From positions 124,001 to 188,000 of the forward strand of contig JACKHB010000004.1 of the NCBI GenBank assembly GCA_020639195.1: 64,000 nucleotides of DNA. Direction: 5' to 3'. Below, one piece after another: positions 1-7,989 of this stretch; positions within the stretch are counted from its first letter, which is position 1; the number at the start of each line of letters is the position of its first letter. The DNA comes from Phycisphaeraceae bacterium. GTDB taxonomy: Bacteria; Planctomycetota; Phycisphaerae; Phycisphaerales; UBA1924. The translations under genes and the position numbers were made by a program. The notes under the pieces are model-generated. The model saw nothing but the letters and a program-made list of their open reading frames with translations. It was not told where the DNA came from and searched no databases.

Positions 1-2
1 GC

Positions 3-329
3 CGCGTCTCGCGGCTCCGCGAAGTCGGGCACGAACTCGCGGCTCGGGGAGTGATGTGCATCACGTTGTGGGGCGCGGGCAATCACACCCGTTGGGTGCT
101 CGATCACGTCGATGCTCTTGGCGTGCGGGTCACGGGGCTGGTGGACGATCACTGCGCGGGCCATGAGCGATTCGGGTTCATTGTGCGCACTCCCGAGTCG
201 CTGATGCCCGGCGAGACCGTGGTGCTCTCAAGCGACTCGATGGAAGATGAGCTCTGGGATCGCGCTGCGCTTGCCCGGGCGCGGGGGGTGACCATCGAGC
301 GAATCTACGCCGATCGTCGGAGAGGCTGA
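3..329 (+). CDS. C-terminal end of a cut-off protein, Rossmann-like module
   Basis: The reading frame is open from base 3, so the gene begins outside the window; a GTG-ATG pair at 51 could be mistaken for its start. The visible part runs ...LREVGHELAARGV and then a beta-strand and glycine-rich turn, LWGAGNHTRWVLDHV, followed by a strand ending in VDD. This looks like a small nucleotide-binding-type Rossmann module. A similar module forms the C-terminus of the next gene (a glycosyltransferase), so this may be the tail of another glycan enzyme. That is inference. Its 3' end overlaps the convergent neighbour by 25 bp. Confidence 0.6.
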   Translation, partial: RVSRLREVGHELAARGVMCITLWGAGNHTRWVLDHVDALGVRVTGLVDDHCAGHERFGFIVRTPESLMPGETVVLSSDSMEDELWDRAALARARGVTIERIYADRRRG

Positions 330-1624
330 GTCGGAAAGAGCAGTCTCACACGACCACGGAAACTCGCGGCGAGCCGGGCCAACATCGCGGCGTGATCGTC
401 GGGGGTGACCACGACGAGATCGCCAGGGGCGAGATCGTCTAGATCGATCCGAAGGCCCACCGCACGAGCGGCGGGTGAATCGTCCATCCAGGCCACGGGC
501 GTATCACCCGGCATCGATCTCAGTTCACCCATGAGTGCCCGACCGTTTCGGCCCACGCCGTACACGACAACCCGAGGCGCATCCGCGCATTCGGCGAGCA
601 GGTCCGGATCCAGCAGAGCCGACGGGCTTCTTCGTCCAAACGCTCGCCCGACCGCGTCGGCCGCCCAAGGGGCTCCGAGCGCGGCGGCGGCAACTCGCTC
701 TCGCCATGGCTGCGCACGTGATGGCGCCTCCTTTGGACCCACGCAGTCGGCACGGCACAGGGCGTGACGAAGTGCGCCAGCGAGCGTGTCTGCATCACCT
801 CCGCCGATGGGCTTGAGCGCCGCGATCAGGGGTGCGCAGAGCTCCTTGTCTCCCGTCGCCATCGCCCTGGCCAGCGTTCGCAGTCTCCACCGCCTGATCG
901 CTCCGGGCTTGAGGGCCTCCTCGACGGGGGCCGAGGCGATCACGCGCTCTCCGACCTCTCCCATCTGGGCGATACTGGTGCTCATCGAGCCCGGTCGAAG
1001 CCGGTATCCGAACAGAGGTCCGCTAAGCGTGGACGTCCATCGCGCACCCCTGGCGCTCAGCCGCAGCAGCATGGCCCAGTCCTCGTGCACGCTCAGGGAC
1101 GGGTCGAAAGGCCCGGCGGGCGAGAGGCCGCGCAGGACGTCGGTCCGAAACGCCAGGGCGCCGATCGCAAATGGATTGAACTCGATCAGCGCTTCCAGCC
1201 GGGCGTCACGCTCGGTTGGCTCGCAAGGCCAGCCAAGGGCCTCGAGCCGGGGCCCGAGGAATTCGTACGCGCAGCAACTCACATCGTGCGACCGAATCGA
1301 ACGAGTCATGCGCTCGACAAACTCGGGCTTGATGGTGTCATCGGCATCGAGGAACGTGACAGCCTGCGAGCAGACCGAGCGCAGCCCCCTATTTCGCGCG
1401 CCGGCGAGTCCCGTGTTGGCCTGCCGGATCACGCGTACGCCGGAATGCCTCGCCGCGACGCGCGCGGTCTGATCGGTCGATCCGTCGTCAACCACGATGA
1501 CCTCGTGCGGGGCGTGCGACTGGGCGGCGATGCTCGCGAGTGTGTCGCCGATGGTTCCCGCGGCATTGAACGCCGGAATGACGATCGCCAGCGAAGGGCG
1601 TTCGCCAAGGTACGCCGTGGGCAT
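305..1624 (-). CDS. GT2 family glycosyltransferase with C-terminal Rossmann-like module
   Basis: The N-terminal part is a GT-A fold family 2 glycosyltransferase: strand and nucleotide-binding start AIVIPAFNAAGTI near residue 13, DDGS near 46-49, and the metal-binding DADD near 93-96. It should transfer a sugar from a nucleotide sugar to a glycan or lipid acceptor on the cytoplasmic side; donor and acceptor are unknown. The last about 95 residues (VVYGVGRNGRAL..., ending near LVVVTPDDHAAML) form a separate glycine-rich module like the one in the convergent neighbour. Start: the ATG at 1624 lies one base after the stop of the upstream gene, so the two are translationally coupled; an in-frame upstream GTG would overlap that gene. 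No membrane segment is seen. Confidence 0.85.
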   Translation of the reverse strand: MPTAYLGERPSLAIVIPAFNAAGTIGDTLASIAAQSHAPHEVIVVDDGSTDQTARVAARHSGVRVIRQANTGLAGARNRGLRSVCSQAVTFLDADDTIKPEFVERMTRSIRSHDVSCCAYEFLGPRLEALGWPCEPTERDARLEALIEFNPFAIGALAFRTDVLRGLSPAGPFDPSLSVHEDWAMLLRLSARGARWTSTLSGPLFGYRLRPGSMSTSIAQMGEVGERVIASAPVEEALKPGAIRRWRLRTLARAMATGDKELCAPLIAALKPIGGGDADTLAGALRHALCRADCVGPKEAPSRAQPWRERVAAAALGAPWAADAVGRAFGRRSPSALLDPDLLAECADAPRVVVYGVGRNGRALMGELRSMPGDTPVAWMDDSPAARAVGLRIDLDDLAPGDLVVVTPDDHAAMLARLAASFRGRVRLLFPTQPLRRSA

Positions 1625-1625
1625 C

Positions 1626-4100
1626 TCAGGCCGCCTTCGCCATGGGCTCATCCGCAGCGACGAGCGCGCCTCGGATCAGCCCGAGCAGTTCTCGGATCAT
1701 CGCGTCGGTGGTCAATCTCGCCCGGACACGCGATGCGGTTCCTGCCCGCAGGTTGGCACGCCACGAACTGTTGTGTATGGCCCGTTGCGCGACACGCTCG
1801 AGCGACGCTTCACTCCAGAACGTGATCTCCGAGAGATCGCCCAGGAGCCACGTGGCGTCGAGTTCTTCGATCACCAGCCCCGGGAAGGCCGCGAGTCGCT
1901 TCGCCCGATCGACCGGCACCGCCAAGAGCTGTCCACCCTGCTCCGCCTCCAAATTGGCTTCCAGCCTCTGGCGCTGCGCCACGTAGCCCATCGCCAACGG
2001 ATGATCGACGGGCGCGAAGAGATCCCGTGAAATGCTCACGTCCCGTCCCTCTCGGCGAACGCTGATCGTGTCGCGGCCGATCGGCGTGGACTCCGCTAGC
2101 GCGCGCTGGGCGCGGGCGTGGGAGAGGCTCATTCCATCGAGCACAAGCCGCGCGGCGCACAGCCCTCCCGACAGCGAGCACTCCATGATTCTCTGGTGCA
2201 CCATCGTGCTCGCCGAAACGTGCAGGCTCAGAGCCGCGTCACGGTACACGGCTCGGAGGGGCTCGCCGTGCCTGACCTCACCCATCGCGAAACGGCTCAG
2301 CGTGGGGTGCGCTCCCCAGCCCCGCCCATAGAGGTGGAACCGCCATTGCCGCCGGTCGCAGACCGCCGCGGCCCAGTCCAGGGCCTGATGCCGAAGCACG
2401 CGGTCGGCTACGGGGAGCGCATAGCCTCGGATCACCCGCTCATTCGCCTCATCGCCCGGACGACTGCCCACCTCGCGGCGCATGGCGTCGTGGACCAGTT
2501 CACGGATGCGCCGGTGCAGATTGACCCGATGCGCCTCCGGAGCAAGGGCCTGGATCTGTTCAAAGAGACCATCGAGCGCGCGGCCGAGCGGGCCCGGCGC
2601 ACCAGCCTCTGATCGAAGCCGAGCATGCAAAGCCTCGGGAGTTTCGGCGTGGTTTGTGACGCACGCGAGCTCGCAAACAAACTGGTCTCGCTCGCTCCGG
2701 TGCTCGCAGAATGTCTCGGGATCAACGATGACGGGCTTTGCCAGCATGCGCGAAGCGGGGTACTGGTATCGTTCGATCAATTCCGGTGTGACATGGCCCA
2801 CCACAAAGTCGAGCGGACCCATGGCCTTTCCGACTTCGGCATCGAACAGGTGCGGCATGGCGTCCTGGATCCAGCACGCGAACGGCACATCGCGCGGAAC
2901 GACTCCCTCACCCAGCGCAGCGCGGGTGTAGTTGATGACCACGATCAGATCGGGCTCGAATTCCGCGATGGCCTCGCGATGCGCAATCGTCGAGAGTCGG
3001 CTGTGATCGTCCGGCTCGATCAGCACGCGCGATCTCCAGCCCTCGCGCTCGAACGCGCGGGCCAGATCGCGGCTCGCGTGCTGGATGTACGTCGAGTATC
3101 GGCACGTCGGGATCAGCACCCCAAGGGGACGACCCGAGCCCATTGCCTCCTGATAGCGACGACGCCACCATGAGGCCTGCCGCGATGCATAGCGCTCGCG
3201 AATCGAAACGCGGAGCGCATCGGCCCGCTCCCGGCGCTCGCGCGCCACATGCGACAACACGTCGGCCAGCGCCGGGTTGGGACGCACGCGCGTGCCGGGC
3301 GTGACGACGTACGGGCCGAAGACCTGCAAATGGTCACGAGACCGCATCCACGACCCCAGGCGATCGGGCGCGTCTGGCCCCACCAAGCAGATCACGCGAT
3401 CGTCCGACAGCCGCTCGGTCAGGTCCTCCACGGAGAGGCCGTCGAGCGCCTCGATCGGATCCGCTTGCACAATGGCGATGCAGGGGCTGTGCCCGAGGGA
3501 GTCCGGCCGTGTCGCGTCGAAGACCGTGCGAAAGACGATTGGCGGGTTGACGCCCTCGACAACCACGGGCGGCCCCTGATCATCGAGCAACTCCGTGAAC
3601 CCGCGAGCGACGTCGTGGCAGGCCGACGCCGACCCCGCCAGTCCGATCCACTCAGCGGGGGCTGCGAGCGGATCGGCCAGCACGACGTCCCCTTTGAGGG
3701 CCCGGAAGGCGCGCACGACCGACGCGCGAGCTTCCCACCGTTGAAGCTCGCGCGCCAGGTCGACACCACGCGATCCGAGTGCGGCGACATTCGATCGGCA
3801 CACCGCCACCCGATGCTGGAACGGAATCTCATCCACCGGAAGCCCGGACGCGGCGCGGCGAAGCGCGCCGAGTTCGGCGGTGGCGCCCGCATCCCCAGGG
3901 ATGACCTCGAGCTGGTTCAGCGCAAGCGTGCGCAGGCCGGCCCTGGCCAAGGACGCCGCGAAGAGAAATCGAAGTCCGTGGTCCTCCGGAGCGAGGCGCA
4001 AGGCCTGCGCGACCAGGGGCAGGAACTCCCAAGGATCTCCGCTCCGCCCGATTCGCACGAGGTCCTCTCGGGTCAGCGTGCGCTTCGCGGGCGTGGGCAT
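1626..4100 (-). CDS. CgeB-like large glycosyltransferase
   Basis: The protein is 824 aa. Residues about 10-80 are helical and TPR-like (RLAPEDHGLRFLFAASLARAG). The middle and C-terminal parts resemble GT-B fold proteins of the CgeB / glycosyl-transferase family 1_2 group: LIPTCRYSTYIQHASRDLARAF near 330, the strand DLIVVINYTR, CWIQDAMPHLF, then FHLYGRGWGAHP and SLHVSASTMVHQRIMECSLSG near 650, which is the usual nucleotide-sugar-binding C-half of this family. CgeB homologues decorate surface or spore glycans; the substrate here cannot be read. The start ATG at 4100 gives MPTPAKRT; an earlier in-frame codon would reduce the spacer to the divergent adenylyltransferase gene. It is followed with one base by the GT2 gene, so they form an operon. 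Confidence 0.7.
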   Translation of the reverse strand: MPTPAKRTLTREDLVRIGRSGDPWEFLPLVAQALRLAPEDHGLRFLFAASLARAGLRTLALNQLEVIPGDAGATAELGALRRAASGLPVDEIPFQHRVAVCRSNVAALGSRGVDLARELQRWEARASVVRAFRALKGDVVLADPLAAPAEWIGLAGSASACHDVARGFTELLDDQGPPVVVEGVNPPIVFRTVFDATRPDSLGHSPCIAIVQADPIEALDGLSVEDLTERLSDDRVICLVGPDAPDRLGSWMRSRDHLQVFGPYVVTPGTRVRPNPALADVLSHVARERRERADALRVSIRERYASRQASWWRRRYQEAMGSGRPLGVLIPTCRYSTYIQHASRDLARAFEREGWRSRVLIEPDDHSRLSTIAHREAIAEFEPDLIVVINYTRAALGEGVVPRDVPFACWIQDAMPHLFDAEVGKAMGPLDFVVGHVTPELIERYQYPASRMLAKPVIVDPETFCEHRSERDQFVCELACVTNHAETPEALHARLRSEAGAPGPLGRALDGLFEQIQALAPEAHRVNLHRRIRELVHDAMRREVGSRPGDEANERVIRGYALPVADRVLRHQALDWAAAVCDRRQWRFHLYGRGWGAHPTLSRFAMGEVRHGEPLRAVYRDAALSLHVSASTMVHQRIMECSLSGGLCAARLVLDGMSLSHARAQRALAESTPIGRDTISVRREGRDVSISRDLFAPVDHPLAMGYVAQRQRLEANLEAEQGGQLLAVPVDRAKRLAAFPGLVIEELDATWLLGDLSEITFWSEASLERVAQRAIHNSSWRANLRAGTASRVRARLTTDAMIRELLGLIRGALVAADEPMAKAA

Positions 4101-4177
4101 CGTCGAAGTATCGTCTGCGCCCTCCAAACGCCGACAGAATCGTGCAGCGCGACCGCCCGGCGCGCAGGAGATGCCTC

Positions 4178-5794
4178 ATGCCCGGCCAGATCCTCAGCCA
4201 CGCCGAGCTGCTCGCGGCGCGCGACCGCGCCCGCTCAGACGGCAGGCGCGTCGTTCAGTGCCACGGCTGCTTCGACATCGTGCACCCCGGACACATCCGG
4301 CACCTGAGGTTCGCGCGGGCCCAGGGAGACATTCTGCTGGTCTCGATCACCGCCGATGAGGAGATTGGCAAGGGCGCCGGTCGTCCGCTGATCCCCCAGG
4401 AGCTGCGGGCGGAGAATCTCGCGGCCTTGGATTGCGTGGACTGGGTCTACGTCGAGCCAAGGCCGACCGCGGCGGAGCTGCTCTGCGAAGTCCGCCCCGA
4501 TGTCTTCATCAAGGGACGCGAGTACGAATTCAATCGCGATCCTCGGTTCGAAGCGGAACGTGAGGCCGTGGAACGCCACGGCGGACGGGTCGTGTTCTCC
4601 AGCGGCGATGTCGTCTTCAGCTCTACGGCGCTGATCGCGGCCATGGAGCGAACGGCGGACCCGTACCACCGCCAGGTCTTGCAACTCTCACGCGAGCCCG
4701 ATCTGGCGCCGGCGCCCCTGGCGGACCTCATCGCGTCGATGCGTGGCCGACGCATCGTCGTGCTGGGCGAGACGATCCTGGACACGTATGTCCTGTGCGA
4801 CCAGCCCGGCGTCGCGGGCGAGAGCCCGATCATGACGCTCCGCCCGATCGAGCGGCGGCACTACGAGGGCGGATCGGCGATCATTGCGCGCCACGCCGCG
4901 GCGCTCGGCGCGCGCCCCACACTTGTCACCGCGCTGCCCAGCGACGACGCTGCGCGAGCGCTGACGCGACGCCTGCTCGCCGATGGCGTCGAGGTGCGGG
5001 CGTTGCCGGTCCAGACGCCCGTGCCAGAGAAACAGCGGTTCCTCGTGGGCGGACAGAAGGTCGTCAAGCTGGACCTGGTTGAGCCGCTGGTGCTCGACGC
5101 CGGACAGCAGCGAGCCCTGCTGGGGCTGCTCCGCGAAGCCCTGGACGAGGGTTGCGACGCCGGGATTATCGCCGACTTCGGTCTGGGCATGATCTCGCCC
5201 CTGGTCGCGAAACGCGGGTGCGCCCTGCTCCGCTCGCGGACAGGGTTTACCGCCGGCGACGTCAGCGGCCGCCGGTCGCGCTTGCTGGGTCTTCGCGGGC
5301 TCGACCTGCTCACCCCGAGTGAGACTGAACTGCGCGAGGCCCTCCGGAACTTTGACGACAGCCTGCCCGCGGCGACGTGGAAGATGTTGGAGCAGACTCG
5401 GGCCCGCTCGGCCATTGTCTCGCTTGGAGCGGACGGTCTGATCGCGTTCGACCGGCTCGCGCAGGACACCGACGGCTGGGACCGACGCGTCAGCGGCCGG
5501 CACATTCCCGCACTGGCTCCAATCGCCGTCGACGCCCTGGGATGCGGCGACACGCTGCTCACGATCTCAACGCTGGTTCGCGCCTCGGGCGGATCGTTGC
5601 TGCAGGCCGCGTTCCTCGGCTCGATCGGCGCCGCGCACCAGGCCCAGCGACTGGGCAACCTGCCCATCGGCGCCAGCGAACTGCGCCAGGGCGTGGCGCG
5701 CCTGCACGCGGCCCATCTCGCGCTGTCCACGGCCGACGCCGTCGGGCCGGCCCGCCCGCGCCTCGACGATGAAATCCTGCTGCGGGCGTCATGA
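4178..5794 (+). CDS. Bifunctional ADP-heptose synthase-like protein, domains in reversed order
   Basis: The N-terminal 150 residues are a cytidylyltransferase-fold nucleotidyltransferase: GCFDIVHPGHIRHL holds the HxGH motif and VVFSSTALI is the usual closing motif, as in RfaE domain II. Residues about 185-520 are a PfkB/ribokinase-fold sugar kinase, with the anion-hole and base motif DALGCGDT near 452-459. E. coli HldE has the same two domains in the opposite order (kinase first). The likely role is making an ADP-activated heptose or related sugar for surface glycan. Start: ATG at 4178 is preceded by GGAG at 4167-4170; a GTG at 4142 lacks such a site. Its stop overlaps the next start (ATGA). 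Confidence 0.8.
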   Translation: MPGQILSHAELLAARDRARSDGRRVVQCHGCFDIVHPGHIRHLRFARAQGDILLVSITADEEIGKGAGRPLIPQELRAENLAALDCVDWVYVEPRPTAAELLCEVRPDVFIKGREYEFNRDPRFEAEREAVERHGGRVVFSSGDVVFSSTALIAAMERTADPYHRQVLQLSREPDLAPAPLADLIASMRGRRIVVLGETILDTYVLCDQPGVAGESPIMTLRPIERRHYEGGSAIIARHAAALGARPTLVTALPSDDAARALTRRLLADGVEVRALPVQTPVPEKQRFLVGGQKVVKLDLVEPLVLDAGQQRALLGLLREALDEGCDAGIIADFGLGMISPLVAKRGCALLRSRTGFTAGDVSGRRSRLLGLRGLDLLTPSETELREALRNFDDSLPAATWKMLEQTRARSAIVSLGADGLIAFDRLAQDTDGWDRRVSGRHIPALAPIAVDALGCGDTLLTISTLVRASGGSLLQAAFLGSIGAAHQAQRLGNLPIGASELRQGVARLHAAHLALSTADAVGPARPRLDDEILLRAS

Positions 5795-6897
5795 GCCCCC
5801 GGATCGCGTACATCCTGCCGACTCGGAACCGACCCAGAGTGCTGAGCGACACGCTCGCGGCGCTGGGCGCGCTGCCACCCCACGATGCTCAGATCATTGT
5901 TGTCGACAACGCGTCGAGCCCCGCGGCGGAGGTTCTTCCGCGGCTGCAGAACGGAGTCGATGCCCATCTGATCCGCCTGGAGAAGAACCTCGGGGCCGCA
6001 TCACGAAACGTGGGAGCGCGCGCTGCCGACACCAGCGTCGAGTGGCTGGTGATGCTCGATGACGACTCGCAACCGGCGGACCTCGGGTTTCTTGAGGCGC
6101 TGCGCGCGGCGCCGGGCGACGTTCTCGCTGTCAGCGCCGACATCTTTCTGCCTCGAGTGGCCCGGCGCGAGTCCGGCGGACTGCCGGAGGTGTTCATCGG
6201 TTGCGGCGTGGCCATCCGGCGCGACGCGTTCGTCGAACTCGACGGGTACGACCCTTCGTTCAACTACTACGCCGAGGAGTACGACCTCGCGGCGAGGCTG
6301 CTGATGCGCGGGGGGCGCGTCATGTTCGAACCGAGGTTTCGCGTGCTTCATCACAAGGTCGAGGTCGGCCGGGACATGGACCTCATCCTGGAACGGCTGG
6401 TGCGCAATAACGGATGGGTGATTCAGAGATTCGCGCCGGAACTCGATCGGCGCGCTGCGCTTCGCACCACCCGCTCACGATACCGGGCGATCGCGCACAA
6501 GGAGCGGGCCCTTGCGGGATTCGCTGGCGGCCTGCGGGAACTCCGCGAGACAATCCGAGCACAGCGACGCACACCCATGCCTCCCAACCTCTGGGACCGG
6601 TTCACCGGGCTCGCCCACGCACGGGAAGCGCTGCACGCGCACTGGGGGCGACGGCGTTTCGCCACGGCTTCAATCATCGACCCCGGCAAGGGAGTCCACC
6701 TCATCGAGCGGGCGCTGGCGGAGCTTGGGGTTGATCCCGCCCGGGATCCGGGCGACGCCGAGGCGCTGGTGATCGGCACGCTCAGCCCGGGGCCGATGCT
6801 CGACGCCTTTGAGCAGGCTCGACCGGGCCGGGTCATTGCGCCGTGGCTGGGCGCCGGGTTCCCGCCGTTCTCGACCGGCCGGAGGCGCGCGGGGTGA
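5791..6897 (+). CDS. GT2 family glycosyltransferase
   Basis: This is a family 2 glycosyltransferase of 368 aa. The N-terminus has RIAYILPTRNRPRVL, VVDNASS, and the DxD-type site VMLDDDSQP near residues 88-96. FIGCGVAIRRDAF and YYAEEYDLAARLL carry the acceptor-side and catalytic-base features common in rhamnosyl-type GT2 enzymes. The last about 90 residues (EALVIGTLSPGPMLDAFEQ) resemble the second half of the Rossmann-like module in the neighbouring glycosyltransferases. The ATGA overlap couples it to the heptose-synthase-like gene, which suggests a shared glycan pathway. The donor sugar is unknown. Confidence 0.85.
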   Translation: MSPRIAYILPTRNRPRVLSDTLAALGALPPHDAQIIVVDNASSPAAEVLPRLQNGVDAHLIRLEKNLGAASRNVGARAADTSVEWLVMLDDDSQPADLGFLEALRAAPGDVLAVSADIFLPRVARRESGGLPEVFIGCGVAIRRDAFVELDGYDPSFNYYAEEYDLAARLLMRGGRVMFEPRFRVLHHKVEVGRDMDLILERLVRNNGWVIQRFAPELDRRAALRTTRSRYRAIAHKERALAGFAGGLRELRETIRAQRRTPMPPNLWDRFTGLAHAREALHAHWGRRRFATASIIDPGKGVHLIERALAELGVDPARDPGDAEALVIGTLSPGPMLDAFEQARPGRVIAPWLGAGFPPFSTGRRRAG

Positions 6898-6926
6898 GTC
6901 CGCGTCTCGCCCGCTAGGCTCCGGCC

Positions 6927-7853
6927 GTGAGCGCCTCCACTTCCGAGCCGGGCACGCTGGGCCTGATCGCCTCTGACATCAAGCTCGCACACTCCATCTT
7001 CGCGCTGCCCTTCGCCCTGCTGGCCGGAGTGATGGCCCTGCCGCCGAGTCTCACCCTCGCGCGAGCGCTGCCGTTGCTAACGCTCATCGTCGTCTGCATG
7101 GTGCTGGCACGGACATGGGCGATGCTGTTCAACCGCATCGTGGACCGCGATTTCGATCGCGAGAATCCGCGCACGCGCAGGCGGGCTCTGGCTTCGGGCC
7201 GGCTGAGTCTCCGCCGGGCTTGGGCCGCAGCGCTGGCCTGCGCCGGGCTGTTCGTCTTGGCAGCGGCAGCTTTTTGGCCGACGGCGGGGAACCCCTGGCC
7301 ACTCGTTTTGAGTGTGCCGGTGCTGGCGTGGATCGCATTCTACTCATTGACCAAGCGATTCACCGCGCTGTGCCACCTCTTCCTTGGAGGCGCGCTCGCG
7401 GCAAGCCCGCTGGCGGCCGCGATCGCCGTCCAGCCCGCGGCCCTCGTGGATCAACCCGCGCTGTGGTGGCTGGCGGGCATGGTTCTGCTCTGGGTGGCTG
7501 GGTTCGACGTGATCTACGCCCTTGCGGATCTGGACTTTGATCGCGAGCGTGGGCTGCGAAGTATCCCCGCCGGGCTGGGATGGCGAGGCGCGGTGTGGGT
7601 CAGCCGCGGGCTGCACCTGTCGGCCGTCGCCTCCCTCTTGACGGTCTGGTTGATGGATCCGCGGCTCGGCCCGGTGTTCCTCGGGAGCGCGGCTTTGGTG
7701 CTGCTGCTGCTGGCCGTGGAACACTCGATCGTGGCGCGGCGCGGGCGCGAGGGGTTGCAGCTGGCGTTCTTCACCTTGAACGGAGTGGTGAGCTGCTTGG
7801 TGGGTGGCTTGGGGATTCTCGACGTGCTGGTGATCGGTGACAGGTTATTATAG
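6927..7853 (+). CDS. UbiA-family prenyltransferase (ubiquinone/menaquinone type)
   Basis: This is an integral membrane aromatic prenyltransferase of 308 aa with about eight hydrophobic segments. The first Asp-rich motif is NRIVDRDFD near residue 69, followed by NPRTRRRALASG; the second is DLDFDRERGLRS near 200. These bind the prenyl diphosphate through Mg2+. The motifs fit 4-hydroxybenzoate polyprenyltransferase (UbiA) and the MqnP type of the futalosine menaquinone route; sequence alone does not separate them. The enzyme attaches a polyprenyl tail to an aromatic quinone precursor in the inner membrane. The GTG start at 6927 gives a short polar N-terminus before the first helix. It lies 29 bp after the GT2 gene and need not share its role. 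Confidence 0.85.
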   Translation: MSASTSEPGTLGLIASDIKLAHSIFALPFALLAGVMALPPSLTLARALPLLTLIVVCMVLARTWAMLFNRIVDRDFDRENPRTRRRALASGRLSLRRAWAAALACAGLFVLAAAAFWPTAGNPWPLVLSVPVLAWIAFYSLTKRFTALCHLFLGGALAASPLAAAIAVQPAALVDQPALWWLAGMVLLWVAGFDVIYALADLDFDRERGLRSIPAGLGWRGAVWVSRGLHLSAVASLLTVWLMDPRLGPVFLGSAALVLLLLAVEHSIVARRGREGLQLAFFTLNGVVSCLVGGLGILDVLVIGDRLL

Positions 7854-7989
7854 GACTTTGACCGAACTTATCGGGTGCGAGGCCTGAAAGCGCTTGTGTT
7901 TCCGGACCGAGCGCGGGAAACTGGGGAACTTGTGGGTTGCTTCGGAGGGGGACTCCGCGGCTGATCCCACCCTCTTGAGGAGTTGAGGA

